A program made the position numbers and the translations under genes. A stretch of DNA of 5,204 nucleotides from an uncultured Collinsella sp. (GTDB lineage Bacteria > Actinomycetota > Coriobacteriia > Coriobacteriales > Coriobacteriaceae). Positions within the stretch are counted from its first letter, which is position 1, and every line of letters starts with the position of its first letter. This document shows, one piece after another, positions 1 to 5,204 of this stretch. The notes below the pieces were generated by a model. It worked only from the letters and a program-made list of their open reading frames with translations, was not told where the DNA came from and made no database searches. The stretch covers positions 1 through 5,204 of the forward strand of contig UROJ01000115.1 in assembly GCA_900549335.1 (NCBI GenBank). The letters are read 5' to 3'.

Positions 1-49
1 CTTTAGACCATCAAAGTGTTTGCTGCACAAATAATACTGGAGGGCATCT

Positions 50-1351
50 ATGGCACCAGCTCAGTCCGATTTTCAACCGCAACCAGCGCCCAAGGCCACC
101 CCGGCAGCGCAAGCCGCTATCGGTGACGGTCTTGTTGCCGAGGCTCAAGCTTTTGCAGACAAGCTTGCTGCGTGGCGCCACGATCTGCATCAGACGCCCG
201 AGTTGGGTAATTGCCTTCCGCAAACCTCTGCGTATATCCAGGCACGTCTGACCGAGATGGGCATCCCGTTCGCCACGCTCGTCGACGGCTCCTGTGTTGT
301 GGGCCTCATCGGTGCCGGTGCGGCCGTGGCGGCCCAGGGCAACGGTACGTGCACGGACGATCAGGCCGGCACGGTCATCATGCTGCGCGGTGACATGGAT
401 GCCCTTCCCGTCGCGGAAGAGTCGGGCGAGCCTTTTGCCTCTGTCAACGGCTGCATGCATGCTTGCGGCCACGATATGCATGCGACGGCCCTGCTTGGTG
501 CCGCCCGCCTGCTCAAGTCTCGCGAGACCGAGCTTGTCGATGCCAATGCCACGGTTAAGCTGCTGTTCCAGCCGGGCGAGGAAACCTTTGAGGGCGCCCG
601 CGCCGCCATCGCCGACGGTCTGCTGCAGAACCCGCGTCCTCAGGCGGCTTTTGCCATGCACGTCAACAGCCAGTCGCCGCTCGGCCTAGTGCTCTATGGG
701 AGTCCGGCGCTCTCGGGCGTGTACGGTTTCCGCATCACGCTGCAGGGCAAGGGTGGCCACGGTTCCAGCCCTGAGATTTGCATCGACCCCATCACGGCCG
801 GCGTGCATGTGCACCTGGCGCTTCAGGAGCTTATCTCTCGCGAGGTGCCGGCGGCCAAGGAGGTCGCGCTTACCGTGGGTAAGTTCGCTGGCGGTTTGGC
901 GGCCAACGTCATCCCCGACACCTGCGTGCTCGAGGGAACGTTGCGCGGCTTCGATGTCGAGCTCATGGCGCATCTTAAGACCCGCATCGCCGAGGTCGTC
1001 AATGGCGTCGCGGCAACGTATCGCACACCGGCGACCATCGAGACACTCTCGGATGTTCCGCCGCTCGTACTCGATGACGATATGACCCAGGCATCGCTGG
1101 GCTATGTGGGTGCGACATTGCCCAAGGCAGCTTTCCTGCCGTTATTCCACGCCATGGCGAGCGAGGACTTTGCGCTTATCTCGAGCGAGATCCCGAGCGC
1201 GTACTTTACCGTGGGCGCCGCTGTAACCGATACGGATGAGCATTTTGCCCAGCACCATCCCAAGGCGCGCTTTAACGATGCCGAGCTTCCCCTCGGCGCC
1301 GCGGCTTATGCCGCCGTCGCTCTCGGATACATTGCGGACCACAAGGAGTAA
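50..1351 (+). CDS. M20 family (M20D-like) metal-dependent amidohydrolase
   Basis: This 433-residue cytoplasmic enzyme probably hydrolyses an amide bond in an N-acyl amino acid, amino-acid conjugate or small peptide. The M20D landmarks appear in order: HQTPELG (47-53), LRGDMDALPV (112-121), MHACGHDMHATA (136-147), QPGEETFEGA (174-183), FAMHV (201-205), the lid-domain motif GKGGHGSSP (233-241), ASEDF (370-374) and a C-terminal HHP (402-404). By family knowledge Cys139, His141, Glu178, His204 and the His of HHP bind the two metals, and Glu177 is the general base; none is missing. The start is supported by GGAGGG at 39-44, 5 bases before the ATG. An Ala/Pro/Gln-rich stretch of about 30 residues precedes the usual first helix and does not look like a signal peptide. 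A loop around 88-107 is longer than in typical relatives. It is followed closely by a transporter gene, so the two are probably co-transcribed. The family is certain; the substrate is unknown (hippurate-, indoleacetyl- or aminobenzoylglutamate-like conjugates are all possible). Confidence 0.93.
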   Translation: MAPAQSDFQPQPAPKATPAAQAAIGDGLVAEAQAFADKLAAWRHDLHQTPELGNCLPQTSAYIQARLTEMGIPFATLVDGSCVVGLIGAGAAVAAQGNGTCTDDQAGTVIMLRGDMDALPVAEESGEPFASVNGCMHACGHDMHATALLGAARLLKSRETELVDANATVKLLFQPGEETFEGARAAIADGLLQNPRPQAAFAMHVNSQSPLGLVLYGSPALSGVYGFRITLQGKGGHGSSPEICIDPITAGVHVHLALQELISREVPAAKEVALTVGKFAGGLAANVIPDTCVLEGTLRGFDVELMAHLKTRIAEVVNGVAATYRTPATIETLSDVPPLVLDDDMTQASLGYVGATLPKAAFLPLFHAMASEDFALISSEIPSAYFTVGAAVTDTDEHFAQHHPKARFNDAELPLGAAAYAAVALGYIADHKE

Positions 1352-1354
1352 TCC

Positions 1355-2659
1355 ATGTCCCAGCAACGTAAGTTCTTCCCCGGCTGGCTCGTGGTGGCCT
1401 CTGGCTTCGTGATCATGGCCACGTGCTACACGATTTTCGTCAACTGCATGAGCCTGTTCCAGCCGCTGATCGTCAGCGACCTGGGCATTTCCCTTGCGCA
1501 GTACAACATCTCCAATGCCATCTCCACCGTGGTGAGCGTTGTGGGTTCGCTTGTGATCGGCCATGTCGCCGATAAGGTGAGCGGCCGCGTTTTGGGCTCC
1601 CTCACCGTTATCGCCACCTCTGCCGTGCTTGTCGGCATGAGCTTTGTGGGCGAGCTTTGGCAGGTCTACGTGCTCTTTGCCGTCTCGGGCTGCTTCGCCG
1701 TGGCCTCGACCCGTCTGCTCATTAGCCTCGTCACTGCCAACTGGTTTACGGCCAAGCGCGGTCTTGCTATCTCCATTGCGCTTTCGGGCTCGGGCTTTGG
1801 CGGTGCCATTCTCTCGCCGATCGTAAGCTCGCTGATCGTGAGCGTGGGTTGGCGTTCCGCCTTCTTGGTGCTTGCCGCCGTCTGCATTGTGGCGGCGCTG
1901 CCCATCACGGCGTATTCCTTCCGCACCAAACCTTCCGAGATTGGCCTGAAGCCGCTCGGCGAGAACCCGGGCGATCCGTCTGTTTCCACCGCGGGCGATA
2001 AGGACGAGCATACGGCCCCAGAGGTCAGCGTCGGTTGGTCGCGCATTAAGAAGAGCCCGGCATTCTGGCTGCTCGTCGCGGCATTCCTCTTTATGGGCCT
2101 TGTCAATGGCGCCATCCTGCCCAACCAGGTTACGAATATGACGAGCGTCACCGTCAACGGCACCAAGATCGTCACGGGCGGCCACGATCCCATGTGGGCG
2201 GGTACCGTACTTTCGGCCTACATGGTCACCGTCGTTATTGCCAAGATTTCGCTCGGTGCGATCTATGACCGCTTTGGCCTGCGCTTTGGCAATATCCTTG
2301 GCTCCGTTGCGTGCATTATCGCCTGCGTGGCGCTGTGTTTCCCGACGACGGACCTCGGTCCTATTGTCGCCGCTGTGAGCTTTGGTGTTGGAACGTGCAT
2401 GGGCACCATCACGCCTACCATCGCCGCGTCCAAGCAGTTTGGCATGGCCGACCTGGGTAAGGTCACGGGCACCATTACCTCGCTCGAGATGGTCGGCGGC
2501 ACCGTGGGCGCCATTGTCTCGGGCGTGCTGTTCGATGCCACGGGCTCCTTTGCGAGCACCTGGATTGTGTGCCTGGCGTGCTCCGTGGTCATGCTCGTGT
2601 TCCTGCTGGCATCCGAGCCCATCGCCGCCAAGCTGCGCGCAAGCGTGGCGGGGGAGTAG
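1355..2659 (+). CDS. MFS transporter, OFA/monocarboxylate-like, 12 membrane segments
   Basis: This 434-residue inner-membrane secondary transporter has twelve hydrophobic segments, at roughly 11-31, 55-73, 81-98, 101-125, 136-160, 165-187, 236-257, 281-302, 312-330, 335-355, 372-393 and 400-420. A hydrophilic central loop (about 190-234) separates the two halves. The opening FFPGWLVVASGF, the motif-A loop GHVADKVSGR (69-78), its second-half counterpart GAIYDRFG (301-308) and NWFTAKRGLAISIALSGSGFGG (129-150) are typical of the oxalate/formate-antiporter-like branch of MFS. The lysine that OxlT uses in helix 11 is not evident here (LEMVGG at 377-382), so oxalate/formate exchange is unlikely. 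Some relatives are annotated as bile-salt transporters, but that is not demonstrable from this sequence. Translation starts 3 bases after the amidohydrolase stop, and the ribosome binding site AAGGAG (1343-1348) lies inside the end of that gene, so the two are an operon and probably translationally coupled. The likely role is import of the hydrolase substrate or exchange of its product. Confidence 0.92.
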   Translation: MSQQRKFFPGWLVVASGFVIMATCYTIFVNCMSLFQPLIVSDLGISLAQYNISNAISTVVSVVGSLVIGHVADKVSGRVLGSLTVIATSAVLVGMSFVGELWQVYVLFAVSGCFAVASTRLLISLVTANWFTAKRGLAISIALSGSGFGGAILSPIVSSLIVSVGWRSAFLVLAAVCIVAALPITAYSFRTKPSEIGLKPLGENPGDPSVSTAGDKDEHTAPEVSVGWSRIKKSPAFWLLVAAFLFMGLVNGAILPNQVTNMTSVTVNGTKIVTGGHDPMWAGTVLSAYMVTVVIAKISLGAIYDRFGLRFGNILGSVACIIACVALCFPTTDLGPIVAAVSFGVGTCMGTITPTIAASKQFGMADLGKVTGTITSLEMVGGTVGAIVSGVLFDATGSFASTWIVCLACSVVMLVFLLASEPIAAKLRASVAGE

Positions 2660-2692
2660 CGGGTCGCCGCCTATTCCTGTTTGCCTGTTCTG

Positions 2693-2758
2693 CCCGTGGC
2701 TGCCCTGGAAGCCGAATGGATGCTCGTACTGTCATTCGGTTTCCAGGGCAGCCACGGG
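2693..2758. repeat. long hairpin 1 of a three-hairpin array
   Basis: The arms are 2693-2717 (begins CCCGTGGCTGCC) and 2734-2758 (ends GGCAGCCACGGG). They pair over 25 bp with a single G.T wobble (2711 with 2740); one more pair, 2718-2733, can be added inside. The loop is about 14-16 bases. It starts 33 bases after the transporter stop. No T-run follows on either strand, so it is not a canonical intrinsic terminator, although a stem this long could still stall polymerase or protect an mRNA 3' end. It does not code for a protein. Confidence 0.93.
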
Positions 2759-2767
2759 TCTACGAAA

Positions 2768-2831
2768 TGATCTCTTTTCCTCCGTCCCCAAGGGATCACG
2801 TAATCCGAAGGGGACGGAGGAAAAGGGATCA
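2768..2831. repeat. long hairpin 2 of the array, with inner stem
   Basis: The arms 2768-2789 and 2810-2831 pair over 22 bp with one T.G wobble (2773 with 2826). The 5' arm is nearly all pyrimidine from 2771 (contains TTTTCCTCCGTCCCC) and the 3' arm nearly all purine. Inside, in the same register, a 3x3 internal loop (AAG against GAA) leads to a 4-bp stem, GGAT (2793-2796) with ATCC (2803-2806), capped by CACGTA. A 10-base direct repeat, AAGGGATCAC, occurs at 2790-2799 and 2823-2832. It starts 9 bases after hairpin 1. No T-run follows it. Confidence 0.93.
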
Positions 2832-2836
2832 CAAAC

Positions 2837-2898
2837 CGCGGCGGCGTGTCTGGCCGAACGAGTCCCCATACCCTCGTTCGGTCAGACACGCCGCCGCG
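2837..2898. repeat. long hairpin 3 of the array, abutting the hisS promoter
   Basis: The arms 2837-2862 (begins CGCGGCGGCGTGTCTG) and 2873-2898 (ends CAGACACGCCGCCGCG) pair over 26 bp with one G.T wobble (2853 with 2882). The loop is 10 bases, TCCCCATACC. It begins 5 bases after hairpin 2. Its 3' arm ends 16 bases before the TATAAT at 2915 and therefore fills the place where a -35 element would sit. The bases after it (TTGCTGCTTTG) are only weakly T-rich, so termination is possible but not convincing. Confidence 0.93.
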
Positions 2899-2914
2899 TT
2901 GCTGCTTTGTGCCG

Positions 2915-2920
2915 TATAAT
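2915..2920 (+). promoter_or_regulatory. probable -10 element of the hisS promoter
   Basis: A perfect TATAAT lies 42 bases before the hisS start codon, which would give a leader of roughly 35 bases. There is no good -35 at 16-18 bases: that position is GC-only sequence within the 3' arm of hairpin 3. TTGCTG at 2899-2904 resembles a -35 but is only 10 bases away, and there is no TGn extension. The promoter may depend on an activator or an unusual sigma contact. I call it on position and the exact -10 match. Confidence 0.55.
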
Positions 2921-2948
2921 GTCCACTACCTATGACGCGATACAAAAG

Positions 2949-2955
2949 AAAGGTG
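2949..2955 (+). promoter_or_regulatory. hisS ribosome binding site (decides the start)
   Basis: AAAGGTG lies 7 bases before the ATG at 2963. An in-frame TTG at 2957 would be only one base from it, which is too close, so the ATG is the preferred start and the protein begins MQAQKAEGTRD. Confidence 0.75.
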
Positions 2956-2962
2956 TTTGCCC

Positions 2963-4276
2963 ATGCAGGCACAGAAGGCGGAGGGAACCCGCGACCTTAT
3001 CGGCGCCGAGATGCGCGCTTGGCAAAAGATGCAGCAGATCGCTGCCGGCGTGTTCGAGCCGTTTGGTTTTAAACCCATCGAGACGCCCGCGATCGAGCAG
3101 GTGGACGTTTTTGTCCACGGCATCGGCCAGTCGACCGACGTCGTGCGCAAGGAGATGTTCCGCGTCTTTAGCGGCGCCAACCTGGAGCGCGTCTTTACCG
3201 AGGGCACCGACACAAAACTCAAGCCCAAGCAGCGCCTGGCGCTTCGTCCCGAGGGCACGGCCGGTGTGGTGCGCGCAGTCGTGGAGAACAACCTGGTGCC
3301 CCAGGGCTCCACGCCGTTTAAGGCTTACTACGCCGAGGCCATGTTCCGCGGCGAGCGTCCCCAGAAGGGCCGCCTGCGTCAGTTCCACCAGGTGGGTATC
3401 GAGTGGCTCGGCGCTCCCGATCCGGCGGCAGACGCCGAGTGCATCATCATGCTCATGGAGTTCTACAAGCGCCTGGGCTTCGATCTTTCCAAGCTCCGTC
3501 TGCTCATTAACTCGATGGGCGACGCTCAGTGCCGTCCGGCTTACCGCGAGCAGGTCAAGCAGTTTATCCTCGATCACGCTGACGAGATGTGTGACGAGTG
3601 CCGCGAGCGCGCCGAGCTCAACCCGCTGCGTGCCTTCGACTGCAAGAACGACCACTGCCGCGAGATCATGGCCGACGCGCCGCTGATGGGCGACAACCTG
3701 TGCGACGAGTGCCGCGAGCACTACGAGCAGGTCAAGCGCTATCTGGATGCCGCCGGTATCGAGTATGTCGAGGATCCCACCCTGGTGCGTGGTCTGGACT
3801 ACTACACCCGCACCGTCTTTGAGGTCGAGGCTCCCGGTGCCGGCGTCGGCTCCATCGGTGGCGGCGGCCGCTACGACGGCTTGGTCGAGCTCGAGGGCGG
3901 CAAGCCCACGGCCGGCGTCGGCTTCGCCGTCGGTTTTGAGCGCGCCCTGCTGGCCCTGCAGGCCTTTGGCAGCGACCTGGGTGCCGATGAGGCCCCGTGC
4001 GTCTACGTCGCCAATGCCGGCAAGGAGTTGCGCCAGAACGTCTTTGTCATTACGCAGGAGCTTCGCGCCGCGGGCATCGTGACCGAGGCAGACTATCAGG
4101 GCCGTTCGCTCAAGGCTCAGTTTAAGCAGGCCGACAAGGTGGGCGCTAAGCTCATCCTGGTCCTGGGTGGCGACGAGCTTGCCGCCGGCAAGGTCAAGGT
4201 ACGCGACATGCAGAGCCATGACGAGGTTCTCGTCGATCTGGCCAACGTGGTCGAGGCGGTTCGCGAGCGCCTGTAG
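2963..4276 (+). CDS. hisS: histidyl-tRNA synthetase (HisRS)
   Basis: This cytoplasmic class II aminoacyl-tRNA synthetase charges tRNA-His with histidine using ATP. The 437 residues are the usual length for bacterial HisRS. Visible landmarks are the N-terminal KAEGTRDL (5-12), motif 1 around GFKPIETPAIE (35-45), LRPEGTA (94-100), motif 2 FRGERPQKGRLRQFHQ (128-143), the histidine-specific loop LVRGLDYYTRTVFE (274-287) with the catalytic Arg276 region, GGGGRYDGL (299-307), motif 3 GVGFAVGFERAL (318-329), and a C-terminal anticodon-binding domain from about 345. The insertion domain carries six cysteines, C210-x2-C213, C227-x4-C232 and C247-x2-C250, which could bind a metal; that is inference. 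The gene appears to be its own transcription unit, with a TATAAT upstream and a strong terminator downstream. No T-box leader is present. The start was moved 6 bases inside the longest open frame on ribosome-binding-site spacing. Confidence 0.98.
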   Translation: MQAQKAEGTRDLIGAEMRAWQKMQQIAAGVFEPFGFKPIETPAIEQVDVFVHGIGQSTDVVRKEMFRVFSGANLERVFTEGTDTKLKPKQRLALRPEGTAGVVRAVVENNLVPQGSTPFKAYYAEAMFRGERPQKGRLRQFHQVGIEWLGAPDPAADAECIIMLMEFYKRLGFDLSKLRLLINSMGDAQCRPAYREQVKQFILDHADEMCDECRERAELNPLRAFDCKNDHCREIMADAPLMGDNLCDECREHYEQVKRYLDAAGIEYVEDPTLVRGLDYYTRTVFEVEAPGAGVGSIGGGGRYDGLVELEGGKPTAGVGFAVGFERALLALQAFGSDLGADEAPCVYVANAGKELRQNVFVITQELRAAGIVTEADYQGRSLKAQFKQADKVGAKLILVLGGDELAAGKVKVRDMQSHDEVLVDLANVVEAVRERL

Positions 4277-4333
4277 CGCATCTTTTTGAGCTGCGGACCC
4301 GCTTGAGTGTCCCGTCCATTGCGAGCGATTGTT

Positions 4334-4375
4334 ACGGGGGTGTTTCGCATTTATGCGGAATGCCCCCGTTTGTGT
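4334..4375 (+). terminator. intrinsic terminator of hisS
   Basis: The arms 4334-4349 (ACGGGGGTGTTTCGCA) and 4354-4369 (TGCGGAATGCCCCCGT) pair over 16 bp, with three G.T wobbles and a TTTA loop, followed by the T-rich TTTGTGT. It lies 57 bases after the hisS stop. All three wobbles are G.U in the + strand RNA, which fits termination of rightward transcription. Confidence 0.88.
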
Positions 4376-4428
4376 ATGCCGTCCACCGAGAAATACGACC
4401 ATTTAGAGCAAAAACCCTTGCAATGCAG

Positions 4429-4439
4429 AAAATACTTTT
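4429..4439. promoter_or_regulatory. operator-like palindrome A upstream of ppc
   Basis: AAAATACTTTT is a palindrome with 4-bp arms and a 3-base centre. Its core AAATACTTT (4430-4438) is the exact reverse complement of AAAGTATTT in palindrome B (4465-4473). The centres are 35 bases apart. This is a candidate regulator site; no protein can be named. Confidence 0.35.
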
Positions 4440-4461
4440 GTGTGGTAAAGCGCAATCAGTA

Positions 4462-4489
4462 TCGAAAGTATTTCGCAAGCGCCTATAAT
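4462..4489 (+). promoter_or_regulatory. probable ppc promoter
   Basis: A perfect -10 TATAAT (4484-4489) follows TCGAAA (4462-4467, 4 of 6 matches to TTGACA) at a 16-base spacing. It would start transcription near 4496, giving a leader of just under 40 bases before the GTG at 4534. It lies downstream of the hisS terminator, so ppc should be transcribed independently. Confidence 0.65.
4463..4475. promoter_or_regulatory. operator-like palindrome B overlapping the ppc -35 region
   Basis: CGAAAGTATTTCG has perfect 5-bp arms around GTA and shares its 9-base core, inverted, with palindrome A. It covers most of the probable -35 hexamer and the start of the spacer of the ppc promoter. Binding here would be expected to block RNA polymerase, so a repressor site is the natural reading; this is inference. 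Confidence 0.4.
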
Positions 4490-4513
4490 GAATACCGCAT
4501 GTTACGTGCATAG

Positions 4514-4529
4514 AAGGAGGAATGGGAGG
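4514..4529 (+). promoter_or_regulatory. double Shine-Dalgarno region of ppc
   Basis: Two purine-rich elements occur in succession: AAGGAGG (4514-4520) and GGGAGG (4524-4529). An in-frame ATG at 4522 is only 1 base after the first element, and the GTG at 4534 is 4 bases after the second and 13 after the first. GTG is preferred, but the spacing is not ideal for either codon. Using the ATG would add only four residues (MGGN). Confidence 0.6.
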
Positions 4530-4533
4530 AAAC

Positions 4534-5204
4534 GTGGCTGAGAACCTAAGCAACCAGTCTGTACCCGAAGCCGCGGCGCGCGTCGCTGCCGTGGTCAACC
4601 GCCTCGTTAACCGAATCGGCTCGAATGCCGAGTCCAGGGAGCGTCTCGCCGAGATCGAGATCCCCGAGGAGCTGCGCGACAATCTGGCGCTGTTCCTGCG
4701 CCTGGAGCGTCGTGTGCTTAGCGAGTATGATCCTGAGATCGCGGACCTGTTCGACAAGATCCTGTTGGCCGAGATTGTGGCCAATGCCGGCAACCCCGGT
4801 ACCCGCGCTGCCGACGAGGCCGTCGACGAGCAGGGCGTGCCCACCGCCGACGAGCCCACCGCCGTGGCATTCCGTGAGGTCGTCGATCTGATCGACAGCC
4901 TGCCGCTCGATAAGCAGCAGGTCATCGTTCGCGCCTTTACGAGCTTCTTCCACCTGGCAAACCTGTCGGAGGAGAACTACCGTGTGGCGCAGCTGCGCGA
5001 GCGCGAGGCCGGCGCATCGACCGATACCGAGGTCGATCCCGCCAACGAGCTCACCGTCGCCTATCACCAGTTGGTAAACGAGATGGGTGTCGAGGGCGCC
5101 AACGAGCTGCTCGGCAAGCTCGAGTTCCACCCTGTCTTTACCGCACATCCCACCGAGGCCCGTCGCAAGGCCGTCGAGGGCAAGATTCGCCGTATCTCCA
5201 ATCT
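4534..5204 (+). CDS. ppc: phosphoenolpyruvate carboxylase, N-terminal part (cut by window end)
   Basis: The enzyme carboxylates phosphoenolpyruvate with bicarbonate to oxaloacetate, an anaplerotic step that feeds fermentation to succinate and amino-acid synthesis. About 223 residues are visible. The identifying stretches are AFTSFFHLANLSEENYR (134-150) and FHPVFTAHPTEARRKAV (198-214). The latter holds the TAHPTE motif, whose His205 corresponds to the catalytic His138 of the E. coli enzyme. The N-terminal part before this motif is therefore about 65 residues longer than in E. coli. Much of the extra length seems to lie in acidic, low-complexity stretches around 88-112 and 155-175. The phosphoenolpyruvate- and effector-binding parts lie outside the window. 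The GTG start follows a double ribosome binding site and has an in-frame ATG alternative 12 bases upstream. Its own promoter and two palindromes precede it, so regulation independent of hisS is likely. Confidence 0.95.
   Translation, partial: MAENLSNQSVPEAAARVAAVVNRLVNRIGSNAESRERLAEIEIPEELRDNLALFLRLERRVLSEYDPEIADLFDKILLAEIVANAGNPGTRAADEAVDEQGVPTADEPTAVAFREVVDLIDSLPLDKQQVIVRAFTSFFHLANLSEENYRVAQLREREAGASTDTEVDPANELTVAYHQLVNEMGVEGANELLGKLEFHPVFTAHPTEARRKAVEGKIRRISN

Noticed and set aside
1..49. Promoter for the amidohydrolase operon near ATAATACT
   Set aside because: It would place the transcription start on the ribosome binding site and has no -35 match; the real promoter probably lies before the window.
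1142..2185. Long open frame of 347 codons on the - strand
   Set aside because: It is antisense to the end of the amidohydrolase gene and most of the transporter gene; its His/Asp/Arg/Gly-rich product looks like a shadow translation of GC-rich codons.
2693..2758. Hairpin 1 as a plain Rho-independent terminator of the transporter operon
   Set aside because: No T-run follows on either strand and the stem is far longer than usual; a termination role cannot be excluded but is not supported.
2835..2850. ACCGCGG resembling the end of a T-box before an aminoacyl-tRNA synthetase gene
   Set aside because: The AGGGTGG part and the rest of the T-box fold are missing, and the sequence is part of hairpin 3, upstream of the probable hisS promoter.
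2569..2919. Open frames through the hairpin array on both strands that encode similar peptides
   Set aside because: The similarity of the + and - peptides follows directly from the palindromes. No suitable ribosome binding site or known domain supports a gene.
2957..2962. TTG start for hisS two codons upstream
   Set aside because: It lies almost on top of the ribosome binding site, while the ATG at 2963 has normal spacing.
2930..4402. Long open frame of 490 codons on the - strand
   Set aside because: It is antisense to hisS, whose conserved motifs are unmistakable. Long antisense frames are common in GC-rich genes, and its translation is low-complexity with no recognisable domain.
4418..4451. 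Second ppc promoter with TTGCAA as -35
   Set aside because: At 16-18 bases spacing there is no acceptable -10; TGGTAAAGC matches too poorly.

Overview
The window is GC-rich chromosomal DNA with a strong G/C bias at third codon positions, and four genes all read on the + strand. The protein sequences look like those of a gut actinobacterium of the class Coriobacteriia, and Collinsella is my best guess. That guess rests on overall protein and codon style, not on a marker gene, so it is inference. There are no rRNA or tRNA genes, insertion sequences or CRISPR arrays.

Layout: (1) 50-2659 holds a tight two-gene unit, an M20-family amidohydrolase followed 3 bases later by a 12-helix major facilitator transporter. 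The pair looks like an import-and-hydrolyse module for a small amide- or acyl-conjugated compound; the substrate cannot be read from sequence. (2) 2660-2962 is a 303-base gap filled mostly by three consecutive long hairpins with stems of 22-26 bp. They are unrelated in sequence, only 5-9 bases apart, and each stem carries exactly one G.T wobble. The last one runs into the -35 region of the next promoter. This array is the most unusual thing in the window. (3) 2963-4276 is hisS, histidyl-tRNA synthetase, ending in a clear intrinsic terminator at 4334-4375. (4) 4277-4533 holds that terminator, two related short palindromes and a TATAAT promoter. (5) 4534-5204 is the 5' part of ppc, phosphoenolpyruvate carboxylase, cut by the window end just after the catalytic-histidine motif TAHPTE.

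The genes form three separate transcription units: a peripheral uptake/hydrolysis operon, a translation gene and an anaplerotic carbon-fixation gene. Apart from the first pair, nothing suggests that they act together. I found no convincing new multi-gene system. The best candidate for something undescribed is the triple-hairpin array between the transporter gene and hisS.
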